From contig OZ025281.1 in assembly GCA_964019165.1 (NCBI GenBank), forward strand, positions 3,867,240 to 3,931,239: a stretch of DNA of 64,000 bases, read 5' to 3'. Under the pieces are notes generated by a model. It made no database searches, was not told where the DNA came from, and saw only the letters and a list, made by a program, of their open reading frames with translations. This document shows, piece by piece, positions 37,977 through 48,836 of this stretch (its first letter is position 1; each line of letters starts with the position of its first letter). This stretch comes from Mastigias papua. Taxonomy: Eukaryota; Cnidaria; Scyphozoa; Rhizostomeae; Mastigiidae. Made by a program: the position numbers and the translations under genes.

Positions 37977-39778
37977 TAAATATTATTAAATAATTTGCTT
38001 TTGCAATTGAATTATTTTGTATGATGTTGTTGCAAATTTTTGTATTGTGGAAATGTTGCAGGGTGTATGAAAGCATACATTTCATGGACATCAATCTATG
38101 GTGCTAAACATCAGCTCTACGGATTGACAATTTTCCAAGTACTAAACTGAAATAGCAGTGTTTCACATTGAGTTGCTTTATTCTCGTTCATTTGCATCAC
38201 ACGTTCCATATTACCACAATATGCCTTTCAAGTTGTGTGTCCATCGCAGTGAATTACACACGGCATCCCTAGTGCCCAGTGTGACGTCACAAGGGGCATT
38301 GCGCTTTGGTTCCCTAGCACATCGAGAATTGTATTTGTTGTGCGGTTCGTGTATTTTCCAAATGTGTACAAAGCGAGAAAACCGGTGTAGTCTCTGAGGA
38401 CGTATGATTGTTAAGGGCGCTTTTTAGTTCCCTTGAGGTGTACAGGCCAGGTGTCTGTAGAAGGTCACAAGTGTGTGCAATGATCCTTGACAATATTGTC
38501 TGCTATTTACAGTACTGCATTGTCATAGTCGCTAACAGGGTAGTTAAGCGCACCTGCACAAATACGCTACCTGTTTCATTTCAGGGTGAAATCTGCAAAT
38601 GTAAGATATAAAGGGGATATAATCGATTGAAAGGAGCTACAAGATCAAACAACGTTTAGAGGTAAGGGGCTTCTTTCATTGTCTTTTTATTCTTGCAGTT
38701 TGTGTTTTGCCTAAAGTTGCTAAGCAGTACATGCATAAATGTGACGAAAAAACTCAATTTTTAAGAGGGCGCGTAGGTGATGTAGGCGCAATTGTTAGCG
38801 CATTGACAGTGCTTTATAATATCAACAGAACACCTTGTTCTGCTTTCTACCTAATCACCGGAGTGCCACCTTACTTTTAAAGTATTGGGAGGAGAAATAT
38901 TAGGGTTGCAATTCAGCATTGCTGATTAGTTGGTTGGAGGGAAAGTAAGGGAAGTTTATTTTGTAATGAAACGTGTACTGACTTTATTCCACCAATAAAT
39001 TGCATTCGTTAGTAGACAGCCTATCAGCTGTAAAGTCGATGTTGCACATGTGTACAAGCAAGTTTCAATTTTATCACTGTACCGGAGTGGCTACTGGCCG
39101 AATAATAAAGCATTTACTACTTCTGCCAACCAATCAAAACTTACATTTTGCATAAAGTTTCCGAAGGTACGGATTTGAAAGAGACAGGACAATTGGAGTT
39201 AGTTTTTCTAGGGCTATATTTCTCGCTCCAGTCAATTTCATAGTATGGTTCATCCTAAAATAAAGTAAGATGACAATGTGGAGGAGGATGATGAGACTTC
39301 AGAAAGCTACTAACTTGAGTAGGGGTAGGCAATTATGTTTCAATGGGATCAAATGAAGAGTAGAAGGTATACGCTCTTAAACCGGAAACGTGTAGTGATT
39401 GGTCAAGTGTACTGAGCCTTAGCGACTCGGTAGCAACCAGCTAACATTCATAAGTTTCACGATACTTCTGCTAATTAGTGTAGTGTCAAACACTTAATGA
39501 AGATTCCAACGGAGTAAAAACTTGAGTGTCATCACAAGTTAATACCAGATTGGACTTTTGCTAATTTATCATCATTCACTTCGTCGAAAGGATTCTCTCT
39601 CTTGTTATTGAACATCGTGTGAACTTTTGAGCTGCGCGGTTAGGCCATTGAATTCTCGTTTTACCGCAATACATATTGATTTTGGTTGTATATAATATGT
39701 TGTTCATTTTTTGAGTTCTTTAAAATACATTCATCGTTTTGTCGCTTCGTCCATAAATCTCGTGGAGTAAGTTCAAAG

Positions 39779-41098
39779 ATGGCTAATGAAATAATCACAA
39801 TAGCTGGAATGGTGAATTTTTTCAAAGAGGATACCAATACCATAACCAAAGGAGAATTGAAATATAAGGCTGACTTTGTGCTAGACTTACGTTTGACTGG
39901 CTTGACAGTTGTTTCCAAAGTAAGGGCATCCATGAAAGATAAGAGTTACTCGGTGACTCTTACTATTGATGGTGATGGTGGTATTTTAATGGGGAATTGT
40001 GAATGCCCTCGTGGCAATTGGATTTGTAGCCATATGGCTGCAACGGCCATTTATGTGAACAAAAAGGGTATGTCAAAGACTGACTTGCCCAATACCTGGC
40101 TGGCAAAACCAAAGAAAGCTGCCAAACTAGGCACTAAAACACTGGCAGAATTTTTTCCTCACCCAAAACCTGGGTATAAAGCCTGCTCCAGAGAGATCAC
40201 AACAGAAGACAGGGACTATTTTTGTGAAAAATTAACAGCAGCATCTAAAAGTGGAGATTGCTTGCCACTTCAGTGGATCCTAGGGCCTGAGCCATCACAT
40301 TCAGTATCTAATTTGGCACCATACTTAATAGAGGATATTATGGAGGATTTTATCACTGATAAATGTATATTTATTGAAAAAGCTACAGTAACTAAGGAGC
40401 AAATCTCTTGGCTTGCTAGGGCAACTGTTGAACAAAGAAAATCTGCATTGTGGGGCCAGTTTCGTAAACTTAGGTTGACTGGAAGCAATTTTGGTGAGGT
40501 CATTGCTGCATGTTTGAGAAAGGAACAAAGTAAGAAACCCTTTCCACCATCACTGTTCAAAAGACTAAGGGGCGAGTATTCAATTGGCAGCAAAGACTCA
40601 GTATTGTGGGGGCAAATGCATGAAGCCAGTGCTATTGCTAAATACCAAGAAATTACTGGGAATCATGTTCAGCCAATTGGTCTTGTCTTGCTTCCTTGTG
40701 GGTTTTTGGGAAGTAGTCCTGATGGGATAATTTTTGATATGAGTCAAGAGGGGGCAGCTACTCAAGGGGTATTAGAAATAAAATGCCCTTGGTCTCATAG
40801 GAACTCTTCCATAAATCAAATGGTAGCTGAAGAATTAAAGGGCAAGGACAAAAAGAAGAGTTTTTTTCTAACAGCTACCAAAGAGCTAAACAAAGAACAC
40901 AATTATTGGCATCAAGTCCAGGCAGAGATTCTGGCAGCTAATGTTACATGGGCCCATTTTGTAATCTGGACTACAGTGGACTGTGCAATTCTGAGGATTG
41001 AGAAAGACTTAGCTTGGGAGGCCAAGTATGTCCCCATGCTTAAGGAGTTTTATTTGAATGACTTAATTCCAACCTGTTTTTTGAAAGAGGATGAGTAA
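39779..41098 (+). CDS. Transposon-encoded SWIM zinc finger + YqaJ-type nuclease
   Basis: A 439-residue intact frame. I chose the ATG at 39779 (CAAAGATGG, strong context) over an in-frame start 93 bp upstream. Residues 74-85 form a SWIM finger (C74-x-C76-x6-C83-x-H85). Residues about 230-400 match the YqaJ/lambda-exonuclease-like fold: LTGSNFG at 234-240, Gly278-x-x-His-Glu282, SPDG at 313-316, Glu-Ile-Lys at 333-335, and YWHQVQAE at 376-383. Asp315, Glu333 and Lys335 are the expected catalytic acidic and lysine residues. In the family it degrades or processes DNA ends, so a role in cutting or processing transposon ends is inferred. It converges with the transposase gene; their stop codons are 35 bp apart. 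No break is seen. Confidence 0.85.
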   Translation: MANEIITIAGMVNFFKEDTNTITKGELKYKADFVLDLRLTGLTVVSKVRASMKDKSYSVTLTIDGDGGILMGNCECPRGNWICSHMAATAIYVNKKGMSKTDLPNTWLAKPKKAAKLGTKTLAEFFPHPKPGYKACSREITTEDRDYFCEKLTAASKSGDCLPLQWILGPEPSHSVSNLAPYLIEDIMEDFITDKCIFIEKATVTKEQISWLARATVEQRKSALWGQFRKLRLTGSNFGEVIAACLRKEQSKKPFPPSLFKRLRGEYSIGSKDSVLWGQMHEASAIAKYQEITGNHVQPIGLVLLPCGFLGSSPDGIIFDMSQEGAATQGVLEIKCPWSHRNSSINQMVAEELKGKDKKKSFFLTATKELNKEHNYWHQVQAEILAANVTWAHFVIWTTVDCAILRIEKDLAWEAKYVPMLKEFYLNDLIPTCFLKEDE

Positions 41099-41133
41099 TG
41101 AGTGTAAAAATATATCAGTTTCAATACAATAGT

Positions 41134-42790
41134 CTATGGTATTGGGTCTTTGCTGGAAGTAATGCCTGCCTGGTATTCTTGGAAAATTCCTGCTATAATG
41201 GGTGTCTGTAGGTTAACAAGTGCTGCACACACTTGAACAATTATGTCTGTGAAAGGCCTTAGATGACCATTAATGTATCCAAGAATTTTGTAGTTCCTTA
41301 ACCGCTCAATTGCTCTTTCTACATGAATCCTGCATCTTGAGAGCTTTCGAGAATATACAGCCTCTTCCTTTGTAAATTTGGTTTTACCAGAAAGGAAGGC
41401 AGGCATATTTAAAAAAACATTCTTTGGAAGTATGTCATGAATGACAAATCCTTTGTCTGCTAAAATCAAGTCACCAGCCTGTAAGAGAAGGAACTTACTC
41501 AGCTTACAATTAAGAGTACCTTCATGAAATAATACCAGTAATACACAGGAGGTAATCATCAATACTTAGTAACTAACCCAATGGCAAAGCTATATATGCC
41601 TATCCTTTTAAGTTGCTCAGGTATGTCTTCATGAGGAGACTTAAAACCATTATAGAAACATGATGTGCAAAGCAGACTAGAGTCCATATTGCCATAAGAC
41701 TCACCTTTAAGTGTGATAAAACTCCAGATTCACATGTAACTACTTTGTCACTCGTGCCTCCAGGAAACCCTTGGCTAACAAATGTAATTGCTCCATTGGG
41801 AGCTACACCGATTAAGAACTTGGCTGTCAAATAATGTTTATAATTGCTGTAAACTGCTGAGGCTGCTAAAAGGTCACTCCTTGGAGCTGCAATTCTAAAT
41901 TCTGTGCAGTCTATAATAAGTCTACAATTTGTAAAATCTCCAAATAAATCTGGTAAACTCGATTTGTTTTTTAATTGTGATGGAATACTGGACATGCACC
42001 CAACAACGATGATCTCATGTAAAGCATGTAGAAAAGTCATGAAAATGTTTTGAATAGTTGTCTGACTCAAACCAAATCTCTGAGCAAGATCAAAATAGGG
42101 CAAATCAAGTCGAAGTCTCATAAGACATATCAGAAGTTGGTTCTCCACACTAATTGTTCTAACTGCCTTGCCAGACCAATAATTTAATGGGGAAACTACT
42201 TTAATCATGTCCACAATTGCTTCAAAAATTGAACTTGCAACGCCAGTATAATTTTTTACGTCAGTATCAGACAAATTTGAAAACGTAAATGTAAGTTTTT
42301 GAAGACATTCGATTTTTTGTACAAGTTGTTCTACATCAGCAGTTGCATTACAAATTTTTTCACAGGAGCTTGCAGCTGGCGTTGCGAAGACTGGCTTAAA
42401 AGCAGCGTTTTCAAAGGCGTCCAGACCTACTACTTCTACAGCATCTGCTGATTCTGCTGTTCTTTTGTCTCTATTTAGGACACGAGTGGAACGCTTCCCT
42501 ACTTTCTCATCGTCAGGTTTACCACGAAGATTAACGCTTGGTACTGCACCCTTGCATAGGCGGCGTTTTTTGTAGGTATGTGGCGTGTCTGTATCTGGCA
42601 CGTACATGTCATGTTCAAGAAAATGCCTAGAACATACATATGATGTTGAACTAGGGGTAAAATTCTCTCTCCTTACGCGACAAACCCAAGCGTTAAGCAG
42701 TTTTACATCCTTAGGATAACGGAAAAATGACAAGTCTGGATTTTTCACTGAAGAACTATAGCAGCCGTAAACAGAGCAATAATTCGGCAT
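41134..42790 (-). CDS. THAP-domain DDE transposase (ISL2EU/Harbinger-like), two exons
   Basis: Exons 42790-41705 and 41478-41134 join across a 226-bp GT..AG intron in phase 0, giving 476 residues. Residues 1-85 are a THAP zinc finger: C5, C10, W35, C53-x-x-H56 and an AVPS motif at 82-85. It should bind the terminal inverted repeats. A helix-turn-helix-like region (residues about 225-262, including LSQTTIQNIF) precedes the catalytic domain of DDE_Tnp_4 type. The likely triad is Asp294 (IIDCTEF), Asp370 (LILADKGF) and Glu416 (RIHVERAIERL). All key residues are present and there are no stops, so the protein may be active in the nucleus. Reading through the intron instead would end the product at 396 residues without the last two catalytic acids. 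Confidence 0.85.
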
Positions 42791-43321
42791 GATCTTGGAG
42801 CGCTATTCACACCATATAAAAGCGATGTGCAATAATTAGACGAGAAGCCACTGGCCTAACCAAAACCTGAAGTTGAAATATTATAACGATCAAGTAGCTG
42901 GTAATAACGAGAGCCAATCCTTTTTGATGAACAGCAATTCAGGGATAAGCTAACAAACTATCAATACAGCAACTAATTTCGATTAACATAATACATACAC
43001 ATTCGTAAACATAGTGCGATGAAACGGGAAGTCAATGGCCTAACTGCAGCTCAAAAGTTCAAACGACATTCAATAACGAGACACAATCCTTTCAACGAAG
43101 TGTATGAAGAAAAATGAAAAATAGCAAAAGTCAGTCAATTCTAGTAATAACTTGTGATGGAATTCAAGTGTTTTCTCCGTCGAACAGTTCACCACATGTT
43201 GCATTTCACTCCACTAAATAGTGAAAGTATGGCACAACTTGTAAATATTAGCTGGTTGCTACCGAGTCGCTAAGGCTCAGCACAGCTAACCAATCACAAT
43301 ACGTTTCCGGTTTAAGAGCGT

Positions 43322-46300
43322 ATTGTGAGGGGCCAGGCCAAAAGCTGAACTGGATTACAAATTACAGGAATGCAGCACCTGACCATGCTGGAGAATAAGC
43401 TACAAAACCATGGGTAATTTGCAATTTCCACTTAACCTTCAAACTCCATGTTGGCCTGCCAAGTGCTTCTCTGAGGATAAATGACAAATACAAGGCCCTA
43501 GATGGCATTGTCATGAAAATTGAAAGTTATTGCAATCACTAAAGGATCATTTCATAACCTTCGGGGATCCATCTAAGGCTCAGAGCTATGGAAAATCTGC
43601 CCCTTCTACCCCTTTTTGGCACCGCTGTTTCTACGGACCGTTCAAAGTCAACCAAAGCGAGTAAGTAGCTCTTGGACCGAGCGATCCCCAGGTATTAGCT
43701 ATAGGAACAATCCTCATCCGAAACTCTGCGCAGGAATGAGGAACACGTCATTCAAGCCTACGATTATAAAACCTCTATCTACTGGATTATGACCTTGTAT
43801 TCTTTGAATTCTAGGAAGGTATTTTCATCGTAGCTTTTTGTGTTCAATATCAGACAAATTTAATAACTGGCTAGGCCACTTGCCAACTGCCTACAAAGCT
43901 GCTAACTAACTGCCATATGAAGTCAGAAACACAGGACGTAACTTATCAGTCATGGTAGCTAAGCACTCTGAAACTAGTGCAAAAATGTTAGACTTTCGTA
44001 AATTTGCTCAAGATAGTCGCTGTGTTCACGTCAGAATGACTTGAAGTGTATTGTTACGGGCTAGTTTCGAAAATCACCCTGTCGTTCCTGCTTCATAGCA
44101 CCATGGGCTTGGAATGTTCGCTTTTCACCGCACTTTTACGTCATTCCTACGCAGTATCACTTCTATGAACAAGACAGACTATTGCCTTGAGGAACAGTTT
44201 CAACCAAAGCTTCTCGTAGAGCTTTCCAAACTCTGCAGATCTCTCAGGTTTCTTTCTTGTGAACAGCAAATACCGCCGTATTCCTGGCAACAGCAGTTAT
44301 AGTTCGCAAATTTCAATTAAAATTGCCAGGTAATTATCCAATTGTTCTGCTTCCGTTTTATCATGTTTATTTAATAGCATTCTTTGTTGATATTCTTCGG
44401 CATTGATATTACTTGAGGTGACTATGTCACTCAGGCGAATACATATGGGCAACGTTTGTATTTTGTGCAGGATAAATCAAACTCTTTTTGTTTTGTCATA
44501 ATCTGGCAAAGCTGAGGCATGAAGTTGCACAGTGAGTTGCAATGTTGCAAAGTTTACGGCAAAGCTACAACGCACGTTTGAAATACGACTAGAAGCGTTT
44601 CTCAAAGGAATATTTGGTGGTAGGTCTGTACTGATCAGGTCCGATGCAGCCTCGTAGTCAGCGTGATTTTCTTATGGGGGAGGGGGTGGTGGCGCACAGT
44701 TAACCAGAGAGTGGCAGGTATCGATCAGCTGAGTGGCCTAGTACCTCCCAATGGTATTCAAGCTGCATTGACTTACATGGTTAAGGTTTAATGCTCTATA
44801 AAAGCATGCTCTAAAACTCTATAATAAATAATATAATATAATCCAATTCAGTACAGTAGGCTGAAAAATACAGCTAATTATAAGAGCTAATTTAACCCAT
44901 TCAGCTTATTCCTAAGGGGGAGAAAGCGGAGTTACTACTTGGAACTCCGAGGACCTTGCCCCAGGCCACCCTAGGTTAAGGACCTGATCCAGCAGCAGTC
45001 ACTTAGCTCTTTATTGGGGAAGGGAAACTAGAAAATAGAGGCAGGTGTGGACTGAAAGATTCATGGACCCCGTGCTCATAAGTTGGATGGGCTAATTGAG
45101 CTGCACTATGAAAAATTAAGTGTTAATATATCAACGAATGTACCATGGAATATGCAATGAACTCGTATGGTTTACAAACGTGTTTAGAATCTCAAGTCCC
45201 AAGGTGGCATAAATTTGTTTGCTGAGAACAGGGCTGGACCCCTTTTAACTGGGTGCAACCCATTCATCTTCGAGTGTCTGCTTTTTCCAAACCCCCAATG
45301 ACAGGCAATGCTTGCGCACGGGCTCAGCTGCAAATTCTACCTTACCTTTTGGTCTACGTACTGTTTACCATACCTACATGTTAGAATGTATTAAATGTAA
45401 TCATTTCAATGCTGCTTCTTGGCCTATGGAGATACATGCTAAACGGATATTTGTTGGGCATCCAGACACAAGCACTTGGATGCAGCGAGTCACAACCCCA
45501 GAAAACGAAAGTTTTTCCTGCACGGTACGGCAAAAGCTAACACTCACTAGTTCTTTGAGGGTCATATAGCGTTAGCATCAGTGTCCCCTAAACTTGCATT
45601 ACCGATAGAAACTTTTCTCTGGTTGCATTGCTTCTGAAAGAAATAATCAATAGTAATGGCTATTTTGGGACTTCTGCCCATACCACAAGTTAGGCACAAC
45701 ATTTATCAAGGCAGACATGTGATGCATTTCACCACAACATGTGACAAATTAAACCCCTAAAGTTCCATCTTCTGTGTCATGCAACCAGTTGATCACTCCT
45801 TACATCTAAAGTCAGACGACATTATACACTCGTACAGACGCATCATATGCAGGTGAAAGACATTTTTATTTTAAAGAAAGTTGGTGAGTAGGCATGATTT
45901 CCTGGGTGCAGAATGACACTACATTTCGCATTGCAGGTTCCTATATTTATCGAAATTTCATGATTGTTACTTGTATTCAATTTTGCGTGCCCAAATGATG
46001 CTATTTATCTGATAATAATGCACAGTAAAACTGATTTTAAATGAATTTGAATGACCGGTGAAGATCCTACTTTCTCTTTCATCCAGGTGCAAACACAAAA
46101 TTTGCAAGGGAAACCCCTTTCTTGTTAGTTTTGATGTGCTTTGCAACTCCCTGTGAGCACAAGCTAAGTGATAGAAACCCTTTTAGTTTTCTTTTCACTT
46201 TCAGTGGGAAGTTTCCACGGCTGAGAGGTGTATAAGGCAGGGAACTGAGGACTGGGGACTGGGGGCTGGGAATTGGGGGCTGGGAATTGGGGCTGCAGTC

Positions 46301-46450
46301 CTGGCTGGGCAGAAATCCATTTCATTCGGATAAATTCTTCAAGATTATCACTAGTTGCAGCTCCTCGTAGCTTTACGGTCTCCGTACACCCATGCAAAGA
46401 CAATTACAAGAATTGAGATAAGAATTGCTTTAGCCTACAACCGCGGGATG
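43322..46450. other. Intergenic, no gene recognised
   Basis: No frame shows a known domain. Open stretches at 44114-44302 and 45312-45569 are short and lack supported starts or splice borders. Near 46240-46345 a G-rich block followed by GGGCAGAAATCCATTTCATT is shared with 56612-56690 and marks another repeat. Confidence 0.35.
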
Positions 46451-46601
46451 CAGGCCCGTAGCCAAGGGGGCCTGGGGGCAAGCCTCCCTGGACTCTTGAA
46501 ATTTGACTCTTAGCCTCCCCTACAGAAATGAATTTTGTACATATATGTATTATATATACTGGCTGTGCCCCCCTTACGAATTCAAGCTGGCTAAAGGCCT
46601 G
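46451..46601. mobile_element. hAT-type MITE, 151 bp
   Basis: It starts CAGGCCCGTAGCCAAGG and ends with the inverted match GCTGGCTAAAGGCCTG. The flanking 8 bp are GCGGGATG (46443-46450) and GCGGGCTG (46602-46609), a 7/8 target duplication. Ends of the CAGGCCCGTAGCC type are common for hAT elements. It is non-coding. Confidence 0.75.
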
Positions 46602-46968
46602 GCGGGCTGCTTTCGCGCTTTTGCTATCTCCTCTGAACTAGCTGCTAGATCATGTACGATCTGCAACTAACAGATTTAGTGGGACTTTTAGAAAGCCTCC
46701 AGAGTCTAGAAGCTGTCAAAAGTCTAGACAGCCCTGTAAAAATGCTACGCACAGTCAAACAGGGAGACTCTTAGCTCTACACAAGTTATGTTATTTCACA
46801 TAGAATCTCACAATATCAAACAACTTTTGATTGAAACTAATGCAAACGATTGTGAAGATTAAATATGATAAAGAATAAAAAGTTATATCTGATATCATAT
46901 TGCATGATGTTTGATTGGTGCATGTGTTCTCTAGAATTATTATTAGCAGACTTGCCTAATTTATGTGA

Positions 46969-47517
46969 GAACTAACACCAGGATTCAGCGACAGGTGTTT
47001 TCATAAGCTATTTTCTGAAGACGATCGTGACACGAAATATTCGTATCAGTTGAAACATCAGATATACTGCAAATTATATCAAGGGAAACTGATTGACGTA
47101 TTTAATAAGTGTATAGAGGAATGGATTGACACCTGCACAAGACATCCAAATTGCAATGTTCAGATGTTACTCTCTAAAAGTCCCCATGTTTCGATGAACA
47201 GTTCATACCTGGGTTATAAGTACTATGTACGTTATTGCGCTTTCGAAATCATAGACCATTTGACAGCTACCGTGTCAGCTCCAGTGAGAAAGGTCTACTG
47301 CACTTCAATAGCGGCGCTAAAATTATGTTATAAAGCATTCTGGAGCGCACCGAGGAAACCACTTTCAATTTCATGCAATAAGCCTTTCATTCACAGAGTT
47401 ATTTTTCACGAAGGCTCATGGGGGCCCAATCTTTTGAGGACCCTTAGTGTTATGCTAAATGTAAGCCCATGCGCTACACCGTTGATTACTGCAAACAATC
47501 GAGCATTACAAAGCTAA
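46969..47517 (+). CDS. Unrecognised open frame, possible exon
   Basis: The frame is open from after a stop at 46966-46968 to a stop at 47515-47517 (about 182 codons). There is no good ATG near its start; the first internal ATG is at about 47164. It could be an exon entered at the acceptor-like CTAACACCAG ending 46981. The protein would have 12 or so scattered cysteines and no hydrophobic stretch or motif I know. Length and mixed composition are above chance expectation for this AT-rich DNA, but nothing else supports it. Transposon origin is possible. Confidence 0.3.
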   Translation, partial: ELTPGFSDRCFHKLFSEDDRDTKYSYQLKHQIYCKLYQGKLIDVFNKCIEEWIDTCTRHPNCNVQMLLSKSPHVSMNSSYLGYKYYVRYCAFEIIDHLTATVSAPVRKVYCTSIAALKLCYKAFWSAPRKPLSISCNKPFIHRVIFHEGSWGPNLLRTLSVMLNVSPCATPLITANNRALQS

Positions 47518-47677
47518 GTTCATATAAACTGTGTGCAATCCTAGTAGCAAGTGGTTCATGCGTGCATGGGCGAGTTCCCGTTGAAACATATCCACAGAGT
47601 CTTGTCTCAACAATGAATACTGCACGACTGTGCAGTTACAATTGAGGAACTGTTATAGAGCATAGGCACCATTTTTC

Positions 47678-48093
47678 TATAAGAAACATGGCCCAAGGCC
47701 AAGTAATAAAATTTTCTTATTTTTGGCCACATTTTAGCTGTAAAAATGTCTTATGAGTTTCTTATGTCGATGAAAATATTGCAAAGATAGCGAAAGCAAA
47801 ACTGAAAAAATTATCTCTTCTAAAGCTCATAAGGCTTAGAGCATAAAACATACTGTTGTGGAAACTTATTATATCCGTGGAGGAAACAAGGGGTTCTGAA
47901 ACTGTGAAAGATGGTACAGAAAGCTCTTAAGTTTTCCTTAACTCTTTACTTGTAGCTCTAAAAGTATCTTAAATTGTCGAGTGTCTAAGAGTAGGTCTGT
48001 TGTAAATCTGCTTGTTATTACAAATGTGTTGTACAGTCAAAAAAGAAGTCAAAAAGCATGAAACTTTTAGTACTAGGCCTTACGTTTCTTATA
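47678..48093 (-). mobile_element. MITE with TATAAGAAAC terminal inverted repeats
   Basis: The left end reads TATAAGAAACATGGCCCAAGG and the right end, on the other strand, TATAAGAAACGTAAGGCCTA, then AGTACTAAAAG. The interior on the minus strand matches 22124-22330 and 23231-23400 (shared TTTCCTCCACGGATxTAA stretch), so this is the most complete of several copies. It is about 416 bp and non-coding. Confidence 0.65.
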
Positions 48094-48711
48094 AATAAGG
48101 GTTCTCAACATTTCTCGAATCGCTAACCTCATCCCAGACTACCAATCTGAGGTTATTACTTAGCTGTTCGCAATGACCCACGTGGTTTTCTTATGCCTTG
48201 AATCCCTGGGAACAGGTATTTTTAGCAAACCACCAAGCTCACCTGTTCTAACTAGAAGGCAGTGCTATTTTAATATACCTATTGTACTTTGGTAACGCAC
48301 CGCGAATCAGAAGCACAACTTATCCTTCCCTGCAACAATAGCCGGCTTTGCTAGCCAAACAAAAGCGCCGACCTATGAAGCTTGAAACCATAACATGTGC
48401 TTTTGGGTATCCCGATGTATCAACAATTGATGTATTGTTCTTCGTCCTATTGTTTTTCGAAGGTATTCTTTTGTTGTACCCTCGGGATATTATAATCCCG
48501 GGACAGCACGTTGTTCAACATGCACACGCACGCGGCACCATGGAGACGAAAACAATAACTTCTATAAAGTGATAGGATCCTAGGGCCATTTGCATACGGA
48601 TTGTCCTTTGATAATGCTAGTAGTAGCCGCTTGAAAGTAAAGGGATCTGTCTTTTGTCTTGTGGACAGGTTTAGGCTCCCCACTACAATAGACTTTTTGT
48701 TTTCATTGCAG

Positions 48712-48836
48712 ATTTGGATCGCCGTTGCTAAGGGAGCACATTTACTTCGCCAGCTCTAGGTCTACCTGATCAGAAACCGCTGTACAAGCTTCATGTGATT
48801 ATCCGCTGACATAGATTGGTAGTGGACGCAACAACA
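48712..48836 (+). promoter_or_regulatory. Probable 5' leader exon start of the Mos gene
   Basis: A strong acceptor (TTTTCATTGCAG, ending 48711) precedes the kinase start by 125 bp. There is an in-frame stop (TGA at 48807) before the ATG at 48837, so the leader is untranslated. An upstream non-coding exon is likely but not located. Confidence 0.4.

Larger units (their letters stand above)
39371..43321. mobile_element. Complete ISL2EU-like DNA transposon, 3.95 kb
   Basis: The ends are long inverted repeats: ACGCTCTTAAACCGGAAACG at 39371 and the same 20 bases inward from 43321. Similarity continues with gaps for about 300 bp on each side (39371-39660 against 43020-43321), including a shared GCCTTAGCGACTCGGTAGC block. 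AT stands outside both ends (39369-39370 and 43322-43323), fitting a 2-bp target duplication. Inside are two convergent genes without visible breaks: a SWIM/YqaJ protein and a THAP-DDE transposase. That pairing is known for the ISL2EU group, a relative of PIF/Harbinger. It looks recently active. Superfamily naming is from memory of the family and is less sure than the structure. Confidence 0.8.

Noticed and set aside
38408..38611. Cysteine-containing frame ending GEICKCKI, as a possible third secreted peptide
   Set aside because: Spacing does not match the ten-cysteine pattern, no signal peptide, and an internal acceptor interrupts it.
38623..38880. 86-codon frame with a hydrophobic stretch and a good acceptor inside it
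   Set aside because: No ATG before the hydrophobic part, implied intron only 38 bp, and no family match; such a frame is expected by chance in this much sequence.
48816..48836. Extending the Mos protein upstream by seven codons
   Set aside because: The upstream codon is TTG and an in-frame stop lies at 48807; ATG 48837 is the natural start.
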